The notes below the pieces were generated by a model. The model had not been told where the DNA came from. It did no database searches and was given only the letters and a program-made list of their open reading frames with translations. A stretch of DNA of 64,000 bases from Pestalotiopsis fici W106-1 (lineage: Eukaryota; Ascomycota; Sordariomycetes; Amphisphaeriales; Sporocadaceae), in contig NW_006917100.1 in NCBI RefSeq assembly GCF_000516985.1, forward strand, positions 919,490 through 983,489, read 5' to 3'. Both the position numbers and the translations under genes were made by a program. Below are positions 1-11,530 of the stretch, one piece after another; the first letter of the stretch is position 1; every line of letters begins with the position of its first letter.

Positions 1-2
1 CA

Positions 3-302
3 GAGGCGCACCGCGACCTGTTCCCGCTTGCCTTTGCCGGCACCCATAAATTATCTAAGCTTCCACAGACCTTTCTTCTCCACGGCCACAATGACTCTGC
101 TGTGCCGGTAGAGCATAGTCTTGAGGCGGCAGAGAGACTGCGTAATGCTGGCGTCCATGTGGATCTAGAGGCACCCGACGATGCTGAGCATGGCTTTGAT
201 GGCAAATCTGGGACAACTGACGTGGAATCAACCGAGGGCGAGAAGGTCCACGGATACCAATCTTTACGCAAGGCTATCGCCTTTCTACAACGCGCCTCCT
301 GA
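3..302 (+). CDS. alpha/beta hydrolase, C-terminal end (partial)
   Basis: Only the last ~99 codons are present; the gene enters from the left edge already in frame and ends at a TGA at 300-302. The reading FLLHGHNDSAVPVEHSLEA followed by a downstream DAEHGFD block is what the C-terminal third of fungal alpha/beta-hydrolase-fold enzymes (esterase/lipase or dienelactone-hydrolase-like) looks like: the HGxxD segment normally supplies the acid residue and the AEHGF segment the catalytic histidine. The nucleophile region lies outside the window, so the subfamily and substrate cannot be told. No intron is needed in the visible part. Confidence 0.7.
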   Translation, partial: EAHRDLFPLAFAGTHKLSKLPQTFLLHGHNDSAVPVEHSLEAAERLRNAGVHVDLEAPDDAEHGFDGKSGTTDVESTEGEKVHGYQSLRKAIAFLQRAS

Positions 303-1213
303 TTAGGTTAATTTTAGTGTAACAAGCATTCTAAAGTGCAGGCATATTTTTGTCTTCATGAGTATCCAATGCCACCTTCGTGTTCATCTGCAAAATGCTA
401 AGAGTTGAGAAGATGAAGTACCAGGATCAGTGATTGCGAGATCGGCCCAACTATATTGGCTTTGTGCTGAAGGACGCAGCTAGGAGGCCCCATAACCCAG
501 GCTCTTTTGGCCTTCGAAATACTGACTACGCCGTCGCATTCACCAACTTTCTAACGAAGGACGTATTTCTTCTGCAGCAGCACACTGCCGCAGTGCTGAA
601 GCCATAGCGACCAGATCAGGAGATATGGATGGTCACAGCATGACTCAGATTCTGGAGGCATCCCTGCAGACGAAGTAACACAACAAAGAATCACAAAATA
701 TGCTATTCTGCAGTCTGCTGCCATTTGAGGAAAATCTTCAATCTCTAAAGATATTACAAGCTTCGCCTTCGACTCAACCTTTTCAGGAGCACAATTCAGC
801 CTATCTCGGTACGAGCAGAATTTCGCCCTTTCTGTAAGACAACAAATTCGCCGAAGATGGAAAAACTGCCTTGGTTCACTCAATCATTGGTCCAGGTCTC
901 CCGGCGACGGCTGAGCCTGCCGCAACGGTCGTACAGAGAGAGCCCCGTGCAACCTCGTCCACCATTACGGTGGTTCGAAAGAAATACGGCAACCTACATG
1001 TATTGGCCGTGGCTTAGCACCGGGCATACAAGGTGCCGCGGTCAGCCCCCACTGCAAGTCTTCGGCTCAGCCATCAGAGCCTCGTGCTCTCTAAGCTAGA
1101 ACTAGACGTGGCTCTTTTTATTTGATCAACTTTCCAGCTCCCCGTCATCAGTCGCAGGATATTTTCGCATTTATCAATTGATACAAATCGCGGATAAAGC
1201 CTGATTGGTACTC
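303..1213. other. intergenic stretch, no gene seen
   Basis: Between the hydrolase stop and the next start codon. Open frames on both strands are short, lack family resemblance and mostly do not begin with ATG. It probably holds the hydrolase 3' UTR and the promoter of the membrane-protein gene. Confidence 0.5.
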
Positions 1214-3346
1214 ATGGAGCCAGCACTCATCAAGAGCGGTGCGCCATCCTTCAGAAGACGGCTCCTATACACAATCCTATATTATGTTCAGATCGCCATT
1301 CGATTGTTTCGCCTGCATGTCCTCAGATACTGGCTCCATCCCAGAGAAAAACCTAAAGTCGCTCTGTATCACGACCGCGGGGTGGCTCTAATCCAGTCTG
1401 TTATCCACTTGGTCCCGCTGAGCGTCGTCGTGGCCTTTATCGTGATCAACATCAAATCGTGGTACTGGGGCGACGCATCGAGTACGGTGCTCACAACCCT
1501 CCAGTTTGCTGCTAAGGCCTTGGAAATCCTGATGCAGACTTCTCTGGGAATGATCTTGATGAGCTTCATTCGCTCCCAATTATTCGGAGATAGCGGTCTG
1601 CCTTTGGGAAGCCTACTAGGACCTTACAGCGTGAACGATGTCGCGTACCTATGGTCGTTGGAATTCTGGGGAGGCCTTGTCTCTAAACATGCCCGCATAG
1701 GGCAAAGACTTGTCATCGGGCTGGTAATAGCAGCTTTGATCATCTTGGCATCGCTAGTCGGACCGTCCATTGCTGTTTTACTGATTCCGAGGCCGATAGA
1801 CTATGTAACTGGGCGCTACCTTCAGCTGTTAGATGGACAAGCAACCATATTTCCCGAGCAAGTCCACTTGCAGGGGGGAAACCTCAAGTAGGAGCACTTA
1901 CTCATTCCCGCAGTCATGTTGGGCTGTTCTTGCTGAGACTCGTACAGGAATGAAGGTGCTTTTCGAGACGCATTGTATCAGCTTCTCCAAAATCGGGATC
2001 AAGACTTCAAGTTCATCGATCAGTACAATATGGGCCGTATAATGCCGTCCGCTGCTAACACACCAGTTTTGCCCCCTTCAGACTCTTCCAGTGGTCCGAC
2101 CTCCGAAGACCGAGGCTGGTACGTCGGGACCCTAGGAGCGACTCTGGTATCAATGGCTATGCATTTTCCGAACTGGCATATCGTCGGAAAATCATTGAAG
2201 TCCATATACGCAATACCGATCAAGGATTCCCTGAGGACAACTACCTTCCAAACGTATGTGAAAGTAATATGTCAGTCAAGGTACTGGAGCAAAATTTGGA
2301 AAGAAGATTATGCAGCATTCGGTGATATAGGTCCGGAGGTTACAAACATCACATTTGCAGACCTTGACGAGATCATGTACTCGGCTGGCCCTGACAACGA
2401 TGGAATGGAATACGGCATCGCTTGGTTCGCCGCACCCTTACAAGCATCCAACCACTCCATACTGATGGCGAGGGGATCTCGACCAGTGACAGATCCCCTC
2501 AGCCAGAATCACACTGTCGACACTTGCACTATCGACGCCGTCTGGTTAAAGACGAACATGAATTCGGCTGCAGATCGGAACTCGGAAATAGTGATCAACT
2601 CTGAATTGCTTCCCGCGGACAGGCAACAGTTCGGCTACCAACCGATCAAGATTCCTGCCGATTGGGCTTCAAGGGTGGTCGACATCTTTCTGGAAAGTCA
2701 ATCACATGTTACTGATATGCAGACGGAAAAGGTCTTTGCTCTGGCCTTGGCAAATGCCGCCCCGATTCCACATCATGCTTTTGGTCCGCAACCCGTAGGG
2801 TGGAAAGATTGCCCCTCCTTGTGCTGGGGTCAACCTCTCGAATGGCTCGATATGTCCCAGACACAGTACGATGCGGCGAAAGCTTACCTCGATTCGAATG
2901 AGGACATTCTTTCCAAGCACAACGATGTCTTCTTCTACACAACCAGTAATTGGAGCGATCCCGAGAGCCTCTACCATCTCGAGGTGGAGACCTACCTCCA
3001 CGGCTATGGTTATGACAGCTCCAGGGTTCCGGTTATCCTGTCTTTGATAGTCTTGTCCATATATGCTTTCGTGGTGATCATACACCTTCTGTATACCTTT
3101 GTCACGGGCAGTGTTGGGAGATCGTGGGATACGCTTGCCGAGCTTCTGCTGTTGGGCCTTCACTCACAGCCTCCCGGAGTAGCGGCCACGTCTAATACAA
3201 CAGTGGGCATTGAGACAATGGCACCTTTTGAGGAGCCTGTCGGTGTAAGGGTAAATAAAAACGGAGGCGTAGAATTGCTCTTTTTGAGGGACAATCTAAT
3301 CAATAAGAGGGCGCTAGGACGAGTTGAAGCTAATAAAGCGTATTGA
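1214..3346 (+). CDS. fungal integral membrane protein of unknown function
   Basis: Two exons, 1214-1887 and 1948-3346, joined by a 60-nt GT-AG intron with a CTGAGAC-like branch site; the junction reads GGNLK-NEGAFRDALYQ and gives 690 residues. The ATG at 1214 is the first in frame. The N-terminal ~200 residues hold several hydrophobic segments (around residues 55-80, 95-120 and 170-195), then a long polar, glycosylation-site-rich domain, then one more strong membrane helix about 100 residues from the C-terminus (VILSLIVLSIYAFVVIIHLL). This layout, with a large domain between membrane segments, is common among fungus-specific proteins with no assigned function. I do not recognise a catalytic motif and assign no function. 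Confidence 0.75.
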
Positions 3347-5760
3347 TGAGCTTGCTTACATGGCAACTTTCTTTGTAGTTGAAATTGGCGGAGAGGGTTT
3401 GAGATTCTCCTACAAGAGAACATTGCCGATTTCGCAAAACATTTTTAGACAAATCTGGAATTGCAGTTTCCCGGTGTTCATTGATTTGACCAGACATCTA
3501 AACTTTTGGATTCGTCTCAAGATTCGTCGTCAAGGAGCAATATCATCTTGGGGTTCCCAGACGGGAATCGGCCAGCATTGAAACGCTCTCGTCGCCGAGA
3601 TTGCATCTTGCTCTCGCCCGTTGCCAGCGGTGCTGCATTTGTTCCTCATTCGTATCTCGGACGTTCGCGACATGCCAGATGAAAGCAGTGTAACATGAGT
3701 GCGTCACCATCAGTGTCTGGAGTCGCAACAATCGAGTAAGTGGTCTTTAAGCAGTAGGCACAGGTAGCCTAATCGACTTGGTGCGGCTACCTAGCTGAGG
3801 ATCCTGCCAACACTAGAAGCGGCCTTGGCAGAACTATACCTGTCAAGCACCCCATTATGCCAGAGCAATTGCGGACAAACTCCTCTCAGATGTGCTTCTG
3901 ACGACGGAACGCCCTATATAAACCGAAGTCGTCCAAAAAGAAGCTAGCTGATGTCAAGGAAATCCGCAAATTCAGACAACCAAAGCCGACATGGTCACCA
4001 CAGCATAGACTGGCCATCCTAACTCAAGACTCTCATGAATGACTTGTGTGTTCCTAATCAAATCGCAGAAGGGGTGTCCCTCAAAATAGCAATTGTACGT
4101 TGAGGATTCATCATAGTCATCATTGTGTTTCCTTCGTGGACAGCTACGATAGACCTCGTAGGTCAATTTCTGACACACGGAGAGCACGTTGACCTCTAGT
4201 GGGGTCATTGGCGTTGGGTACTCTCAGTGCTGAAATCCGCACCTGGGGGTCTTGCCGGAGTGCGGGGTTGTTGCGGGGAAAACTGAAGGAATGCTGTAGC
4301 ACTGGACTATACAGTTTATCCAGGATCCTGAGGGAGGTCTTCCACAATGAGGAATTTTAGAAATTTAAATTCTAAAGGCTTTTTGTGTCGTGTACGGTGG
4401 TCATATTCTTGCTACATTCAAATTAATTTGACTCGAGCAATTTTGAGATTTCCACAGATGTCTACAGATCAAGGTTCAAGTAGTTACGAGCGTGGCTAAT
4501 CATTTCGCAAATGCTAGTAGTCCCAACTACCCGGAGTTGCCGGAAAGACTCTCACCACAAAAATTTCGATTTGCATAAATTGTTGAGTAGGGAACCAGCA
4601 TGCATACGGACCTTTGCTGCGCTGTCAAGTCTAGGATGCTTGCATGGTGAGTACCACATGGGATCAAGTTGATTGCCGACCATGTGCGTCGTGACACATT
4701 TGCTGAGATGCTTAGTGCGCAACAATCCAGGCATTCAGCGACTGATGAAAAGATGAAATCATCGGCAATGGCTGTGGGAAAAAAAAAAAAAATTAAAAAG
4801 GGTTTTTTTTTGTTTATTGACTTAAGAATTTTCTGAATTCATTGGGACTGAATATCATCATACTAATTGAAGTTGTGGGAGGAAAAACAACTGGTCTGTA
4901 AGTAAAGCCTACATGCTGTCAACATTGAAATTATTCATACATTATACGTACCCACCGTAGGGTGAGGTACCTAGCCTTCCAGCTGTTTAACGTCCTAGTT
5001 CAACCCCGCTTGCCCTCCGCTTGCCCCTGATCGACTATGCCAGTTTGCAAAAGGGAAGCAGACAGGACTTGCCTGTTGCTTGCCACTGTCTCTCATCAGA
5101 GCCGTCCAACGCGGACGTGTGCAAGGACGTGCTGGTGTCATGAATGAGTTCTGGTTGGCCTTCTCCGATCTACCTCACCTTCCGTGGAATGATCTGGAAA
5201 AGTTGCCCTCCGCAAAGACATGCGATTGCCTCCCGCCTGAAGCAGCTGCAGCCCTAACATATACTACAAGCTGCGTACCTGCTAAATACCCCTCAAAGCA
5301 GCAATGGCCTAAGCAATGGCGGCCCCGCGCGGGCACGGCGGGCGGGGCGAGATGATGTCAAAAAAAGTTCCCGCCTCACAGCATTTGTCTCTGACCTGCA
5401 TGGGCGTACCACTGATTCTGGCCAATCTCATGGCCAAATGCAAGGCGATCTGCTCACCGACTTGTGGGCCAAGGCACAGGTGAAGCATGTTTGGTTGTCT
5501 GGCGATCTTAGAAGGAGCAAAAGAAACCCTAAAGCAAAAAAGGTACGCAAGGAAGGAACCTTGCAGAGAGCTTGCACGGAGCTATCGTGGGGCTCATGCC
5601 ATAAACCTGGAAGTCGCCTGTCTCAGATCTTAAGGGTGACTTTCTTCCCATCGTTTGCCAACTTCTAAACTTCAACTCAACACCATAACAACATCCAATC
5701 AGAACTTGCACACAGAAGCCAACATCCTACCTTGAGAAAGAGGACAGACGAATCGTCAAA
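3347..5760. other. long intergenic region, partly AT-rich
   Basis: No convincing gene. 4340-4460 and 4740-4960 are AT-rich; 4779-4792 is an A14 tract followed after ten bases by a T9 tract (4803-4811), so the two could fold on each other. 5320-5352 is a short GC-rich patch. The last few hundred bases should contain the cyclophilin promoter and 5' UTR. Open frames here have no recognisable features. Confidence 0.5.
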
Positions 5761-6483
5761 ATGGTAATTGATCAGCTTTCTGTTCCAACACAAGCTCCGT
5801 TTGAATCTAGCTAGAGCTAGTCACTGACGTAACATACTGTGACAGGTTCAAACATATTTCGACATCGGTTACAAGAGCCGTAGGTCCTCGATTGCCTCCT
5901 CATGACAGCCAGCCGTGACTGACCTTTTTTGAAGCTTCGGGTGCTCAAGAGGACTGGGGACGTATCGTCTTTGACCTGTATGACGATGTGCCCAAGACAA
6001 CCGAGAACTTCAGAGCTCTCTGCACCGGCGAGAAGGGCTACGGCTATGCTGGAAGTGACTTCCACCGTGTCATTGCCAAGTTCATGGCCCAGGGCGGTGA
6101 CTTTACCCGTGGTAACGTACGCTCAAACCCAACCCCCACCCCAAAAGACCCAATTGCCTCGCCCACTGATAAAAACCGTTACTGACTGTAAAAAACAGGG
6201 AACCGGTGGCAAGTCCATCTACGGTGAGAAGTTCGAGGACGAGAACTTCAACCACAAGCACAACAAGCCCAATCTGCTGAGCATGGCCAACGCCGGCAAG
6301 AACACCAACGGCTCGCAATTCTTCATCACCTTTGTCCCCACTCCTCACCTCGACGGCAAGCACGTCGTCTTTGGCGAGGTTGCCAGCGGCCAGGACATTA
6401 TCCAGAAGATGGAGGAAGTGTCTCTCGACAATACCGGCAAGACCAAGGGAACCGTTTCCATCAAGGCTTCTGGACAGTTGTAA
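5761..6483 (+). CDS. peptidyl-prolyl cis-trans isomerase (cyclophilin)
   Basis: Four coding exons: 5761-5763 (the ATG only), 5846-5879, 5935-6116 and 6199-6483, giving 167 residues, the usual length of a single-domain cyclophilin. Introns are 82, 55 and 82 nt with good splice sites (GTAATT...CTGAC...ACAG for the first). The product begins [11 protein letters not shown] and contains the family core: FHRVI with the catalytic Arg at residue 57, [26 protein letters not shown] and [11 protein letters not shown]. At the position where cyclophilin A has the cyclosporin-binding Trp (its residue 121) this protein has His123 (sequence PTPHLDGKH), as in cyclophilin-40-type proteins, which bind cyclosporin weakly; no TPR domain follows. 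No signal peptide, so cytosolic or nuclear folding catalyst. Family assignment is firm; paralogue identity is not. Confidence 0.93.
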
Positions 6484-7183
6484 GCAGAATGCACATGGCA
6501 CAAAGACGGGGCTGGTTTTGACACAAAAGCTATTATGATATTCGGACCCTAGCCTGTTTCAAGCTAGATTTAAAATCAATCACTTCGTCGCCTTGGTCTC
6601 TTACGTTGTCCTGTATGATGATAAACGACGTTCTTGATGGTACTTACAGTGACAAGACTTGACATGCGTAGTTCATTCTACTGAAGCCGAAGAGCTCTCA
6701 TCAACGTCTAATCTCACAACTCATCTGGATGGCGATACTAAACTCCGCAATTTTCAACCAATGAGCTTCAACGTGGCCGGGAGTTGCAACATCGTATTAT
6801 ACAGTCGACTCGTGAGTTTGCGTTATTGAATGACGAGACCAATCAGCATCAATTCATACATGGGTGTAGTATCTGCTCAAAAGTCTCGGCACGGATGCCG
6901 TATTCATGTCTTGGCACTATGCGACTCCAAGCTGCTCTTGACCCTAGTCGACCTGCCATTTTGAGCAAATATCATAAAAATACGAGGAAAGTGGAGCGAT
7001 CTCAATGCGACTGACCAGGGGCAGCCCTCGCTAACCATTAGAATACGGATATAATCAAAACGAACAAAGATAACTTGACGATAGAGAAACAAGTATAAGT
7101 AAAAGATATGGCGCTCTGACTGTGCTTTGCAGACAATGAGCAACCGCTTCAGACGTCAACCTTGAATTTTTGGAATCGATAAC
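6484..7183. other. intergenic region, no gene seen
   Basis: Lies between the cyclophilin stop and the metalloprotease start, both on the plus strand. It should contain the cyclophilin 3' UTR and the protease promoter. The short open frames on either strand have no recognisable features. Confidence 0.5.
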
Positions 7184-8157
7184 ATGAGGTCCTTTGCACT
7201 CGCCGTCATCTTTGCTGGCGTTGACCAGGTCTTGGCGACTCGCGCGCGATGCCTGGTTGGTGATGAGGAGGGTACCGCCCAATCATGGGGTCTCTCACGC
7301 ATCGCAGCCACAAGCCAACCGAAAGCCAGTGCCCTGCCATCAGAGATCGCCGTCGACGTGCACTTTCACATCACCAGCACGACAGATTATGCTAATCTTG
7401 TGACCGACGAGATCATTGCTGCGCAGTGGGAAATCCTGCGCGACACCTATGCCGACTACAATATCACTCTGACGCTGGTGTCCACCGAGAGCATCGTCGA
7501 CGACCTGGCCGGCGCGGGTTGGCTGGTCTTCAACGGCACGGCCTGGAATAACTATCCCGAGGAGCAAAAGGCCTTTTTCAACAGCACGCGCAAGGGCGGC
7601 TACGATGATCTCAACCTCTACTTCTTTGCGCCTTGGTCGCCCGGCGCCTCTGGGTACTGCACGTTCCCGACAACGGTGGCCGGAGCTCTGCCGCAGCCGG
7701 GCGACGAGGCCTTTTATACCGATCTATGCGAGATTAGCGCCTTGAGCATGCCCGGCGTGCCGGCCGACAATGCGACGCTGGACGGGTACTATTACGGCCA
7801 TGTCGCGATCCACGAGACGGGCCACTGGTTCGGCTTGAACCACACCTTTGCCGGTGGTTGCAACGAGCCGGGCGATTTTGTTGCCGACACTCCGGCTACT
7901 GGGATCGTCTATGATTGTCCCGCGCAGTCGGATACGTGCCCGGATGTGGCTGGACTGGACCCGATCTATAATTTCATGTCCTACACCAATGACACCTGGT
8001 AAGTGATATTCGTCTATAGGACGCCACCTGCAATGGCTACCACAGTCCACAATTGCCATGACTAACATCATTTTATTCCAGCACTTCTGAGTTCACTCCC
8101 GGCCAGAAGGATCGCATGTTTGAGACCTTCTTCTCATATAGACGAATTAGCGCGTAG
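7184..8157 (+). CDS. secreted zinc metalloprotease, M43 (pappalysin-like) family
   Basis: Two exons, 7184-7998 and 8082-8157, separated by an 83-nt intron (GTAAGT...ACTAAC...CCAG); 296 residues. A hydrophobic N-terminus (MRSFALAVIFAGVDQVLA) looks like a signal peptide. The zinc site HETGHWFGLNHTF (HExxHxxGxxH, around residues 213-223) and a downstream FMSY methionine turn define a metzincin; the order and the ~300-residue length fit the fungal extracellular MEP1-like proteases. Several Cys and Asn-glycosylation sites agree with secretion. The second exon supplies the C-terminal tail with CTSEFTPGQKDRM, a segment typical of the family, which supports the splice. Likely role: extracellular protein degradation. 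Confidence 0.9.
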
Positions 8158-8286
8158 GATACCCAACATGATTTCAAGTAGTTGAATTGTCATTGTTTTC
8201 TTGCTGTAGGGGCTATTGGAGTGCACGGAATAATCTATGCAAGATGATTACAAACTTGGTATTTTATGCGTTTCAAGTGTGAATAT

Positions 8287-9373
8287 CTATAGTGATGCTT
8301 CCAGCTTCTCGACACCCCCAAGCAAAAGCGGGTGCCACTTTGCCCAATCCGCCTCGGGCAGTCTGCCCTTGAGCGGCAGACGCGCCACATCAGGGTTGCC
8401 AAAGCCAGCAACCCGGTGGACGGCCTCCTTGATGCCGAGGATGCCAAACTTGCCAATAAACTCCTGCGCCCTGCTCACGGCAAACTGCAGCTTCTGGGCC
8501 TCGTCGAGCGCGGCCTGGTCCACGGGCCGCTTCTCGGCCAGATCCATGAGCCGGACCACCGTCTTGGGGTACCAGGCCGCCATGCCGTCAATGACTCCGG
8601 CGGCGCCAAAGTGCACAATGGGTCCGAGCTGCTGGCCGAAACCACTGTAGACCTTGAACTTTTTGTGGTCAATCTCTGGGTCCAGCGCAACTTGGACGTG
8701 ATGCGATACATTTCCGTGCGACCTTTTGGTTTGACATTAGTTGTGCCCTCTCTACTGTGGGCTACAGTTCTCAGACTCACATTTTGCATCCTACAATGTT
8801 GGGGTGTTGCGCCAAGGCTGTGTATGTCTCGGGAGCAACGACAACCTGGTTTGTAACGCCAGGGTAATTGTATCTGTCTCCAATTAGCCAATGTGCCGTA
8901 TTCAAATGCCCGGGCTGGAAATCCTACATTAAAATGGGGATAGGGCTGTTGTCTGCGATTAGAGTGTACCACTCCTTGATATTCTCCTGGTTGGCAGCAG
9001 TGCCAAAGTAACCAGGGACGAGGACCAGACCCCACTGGGCTCCGGCCTCCTTGTAGTCGCGCAACCACTCGAGCGTCTCGTCGACGCCATTGGTGAGCAC
9101 ACCGGCCATGATGGGATAGTCCTTGTAGCCGGCGGCCTCGAGCCCCTGCTTGACGCCGGCGACGAGATCCTTTCTCTCGCTGCGGGACAGGTGAATGGCC
9201 TCGCCCGTGGAGCCCAGGAGCACCAGGCCCCGGATGCCATTCTTGGCCAGGAACACGCCGTGCTCGGTCTGCGTCTTGATGTCGACCTTTGGCTGGAGCT
9301 CACCTGGCGCCGGCGCGAAGAAGGTGGGGACGGGGACGTAGACGCCCGTGGGCGGACTTGAGACGGAAGCCAT
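8287..9373 (-). CDS. DapA-family aldolase (2-keto-3-deoxy sugar acid aldolase type)
   Basis: Three exons on the minus strand: 9373-8928, 8873-8781 and 8722-8287, introns of 54 and 58 nt; 324 residues. The family signatures are GSTGE (residues 54-58), the active-site Tyr150 in ILIYNYPGVT, and the Schiff-base Lys179 in NIVGCKMSHGNVSHHVQ; the 29-residue Tyr-Lys spacing matches dihydrodipicolinate synthase relatives. In fungi this branch includes L-threo-3-deoxy-hexulosonate aldolases of galacturonate breakdown and related 2-keto-3-deoxy aldolases, not lysine synthesis. It is transcribed divergently from a galactonate-type dehydratase (10089-11446), which would make exactly the 2-keto-3-deoxy acid this enzyme cleaves to pyruvate and an aldehyde. 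Substrate stereochemistry is inferred from context only. Confidence 0.9.
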
Positions 9374-10088
9374 TGTGAGATTTGTGATATATGCAACAGT
9401 CACTCCAAAGGAAACCAAAAAAGATCGATGGTGAAAGTAAAGGATCAATTCAAATGTCCAAAGAAAGGGATTTTACTTTGTCACAATCAATATGTCGTGA
9501 TTCCATGTCACTGCGAATACGGTGCCTCCATGATGGGTCTATTCAGTCGGCACGTGAGTGGTTTCGGCCGGCTATACCCCGAAACCCCTCAGCTACGCAG
9601 CTTTCGTGATGGGGCCCGCTGAATCACCTGGAGGGGAGCTGGCTGGAGCTCTAACTAGATAAAACGGAAGACTCGAGGCCTAAAATCAAGTAACCAAAAA
9701 ACGTACATGGCTCAGAGTGGCCTGATTCAGATTTACCTAACGCATCATGAGGTATATTAGATGCAACGGCCCGCCAAGGCTCGAATTCTCTGAGAGTCAA
9801 TTGGCGAGCCGAACCGAGCGAGCATTTCCGAAGTTCGTCCCCGATGAGGCCCCCGATGACTTGCCCCCACGTATCCCGCGGGGTAGTGTACGGAGACCCA
9901 GTAGTGTAGCCAGACCACCAAACATTGACGATTTAACTCTCGTGACTGGGTGTAGACAAACGACGAATAAAAAAACAAAACCAAGTGTCTACTTTTGAAG
10001 TTTGAGCACACTTGAGCTCTTGTGCTGACCGTGACAAAATCTTTGAAAGACACAATCCCCAGCGTTTCGATCATTCAGACTTGCCAAC
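9374..10088. promoter_or_regulatory. divergent promoter of aldolase and dehydratase genes
   Basis: A 715-bp region between two start codons pointing apart. It holds four matches to the carbon-catabolite repressor (CreA/CRE1) consensus SYGGRG: CTGGAG at 9628-9633 and 9643-9648 in tandem, and CCCCAC (9865-9870) facing GCGGGG (9878-9883). A CACGTG hexamer lies at about 9550, and a GAGCCGAACCGAG stretch at 9806-9818. No gene is visible inside. Control by carbon source is inferred. Confidence 0.5.
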
Positions 10089-11446
10089 ATGGGGAAGATT
10101 GCTTCAATGGAGTATTTCCGCGTACCACCTCGTTGGTTATTTGTGAAAATAGTCGACGAGGATGGCAATGTTGGCTGGGGCGAGGCGTCACTAGAAGGCC
10201 ATACCCAGGCCGTAGAGGGATGCCTCGATGCATGGTTTGAACGCTACAGAGGATTTGAAGCCGAGTGCGTAACGCAATTCCCAAATGCTTCCAAATCATG
10301 ACCAATGTCGAAGCACACAGTACCCAGAATGAAAAATGGCATTGGCTTATTTGTTTATGAACAGTGATATCGAGCACATATGGCAAATGTCGTGGCGCAC
10401 AACTTTCTACCGCGGAGGGCCAGTCTTCATGAGTGCTCTGTCGGGCATCGATATAGCTCTCTGGGATCTCAAAGGTGAGACTCGAGACATTGATGCATAC
10501 TGGAAGTCTATTGACTGGTAATGATAGCACGCAAACTCGGCGTACCCATCTATCAACTTTTGGGCGGAAAGGTCAGGGATACGCTGAAAGTCTATGCCTG
10601 GATTGGAGGGGACAGACCTGGCGATGTCGAGGTACAGGCGTGAGTTCCCTACAAAGTGTACATGCATGCAGCCCATGCATCCACTAACAAAGTCACAGGA
10701 AAGCTCGACAGGAGCAGGGTTTCCTCTCCGTCAAAATGAACGGAACCGAAGACCTAGGCTGGCTGGACTCTCCATCTGCCTTGGACGACTGCGTCGAGAG
10801 GGTGAAAGCCGTCAGGGCCTTGGGAATGGATGCCGGCGTCGACTTTCACGGCCGCGTCCACCTGCCCATGGCCAAGCAACTGGCCAAGAAGCTCGAACCG
10901 CACTCACCAATGTTCATTGAAGAGCCGCTGCTTTCTGAACATATTGGCGGAATCGAGACACTATCAAAACTGACAAGTATCCCGATTGCGCTGGGGGAGC
11001 GTCTCCACAGCAGATGGGACGTTCGCCCGTTTCTGGAAAAGGGCGTCGTGGATATCTTGCAGCCCGACGTCTGTCACGTTGGTGGCATATCTGAACTGCG
11101 CAGAATCGCTGCCATGGCCGAGGCCTACGATGTTGCCCTGGCTCCCCACTGCCCCTTGGGTCCCATTGCTCTGGCTGCATGCGTGCAGGTCGACTTGACG
11201 TGCCCAAACTTTGCGATTCAGGAAATGAGTCTCGGCATTCATTACAACAGCACTGGACAAGATCTGACGAGCTACCATACTAATCCTGAAGTCTGGAAGG
11301 TGGATAAAGGCTACATTAATATTCTCAAAGGCCCCGGCCTCGGCATTGAGATTGACGAGGAAGAGGTACGTCGGCTGTCCAAGGACGCCTCGGCTTGGGT
11401 AAGCCCTGGGTTTATTGGTCCCGGAGGAGAGATTCGCGAATGGTGA
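10089..11446 (+). CDS. galactonate dehydratase-like enolase-superfamily enzyme
   Basis: Four exons: 10089-10264, 10365-10474, 10528-10639 and 10699-11446; 381 residues, the length of bacterial D-galactonate dehydratase. The active-site residues fall where expected: Asp181 and His183 (DFHGRVH), Glu207 (FIEEPL), Glu233 (GERLHSRWD) and His283 (PHCPLGP). The N-terminus [18 protein letters not shown] is the family's capping-domain start. The enzyme removes water from an aldonic acid to give a 2-keto-3-deoxy acid; the divergent neighbour at 8287-9373 is the matching aldolase. This is clearly nearer to DgoD than to the longer fungal L-galactonate dehydratases, so D-galactonate (oxidative galactose use) is the likeliest substrate, but that is inference. 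Confidence 0.92.
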
Positions 11447-11530
11447 TACATGATCACTAGGTATCTCTAGAAAATGAATGATACAAAATGCCTAACACTA
11501 AATATCCGCTCAATACTTGGCTTGCAGGAC

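Noticed and set aside
551..1099. Opposed open frames left of the first membrane protein
   Set aside because: Short, overlapping, without motifs or splice context; typical shadow frames.
4779..4811. A14/T9 pair as a transcription terminator or transposon end
   Set aside because: Homopolymers alone in a eukaryotic spacer are not evidence for either; no terminal repeats or target-site duplication were seen.
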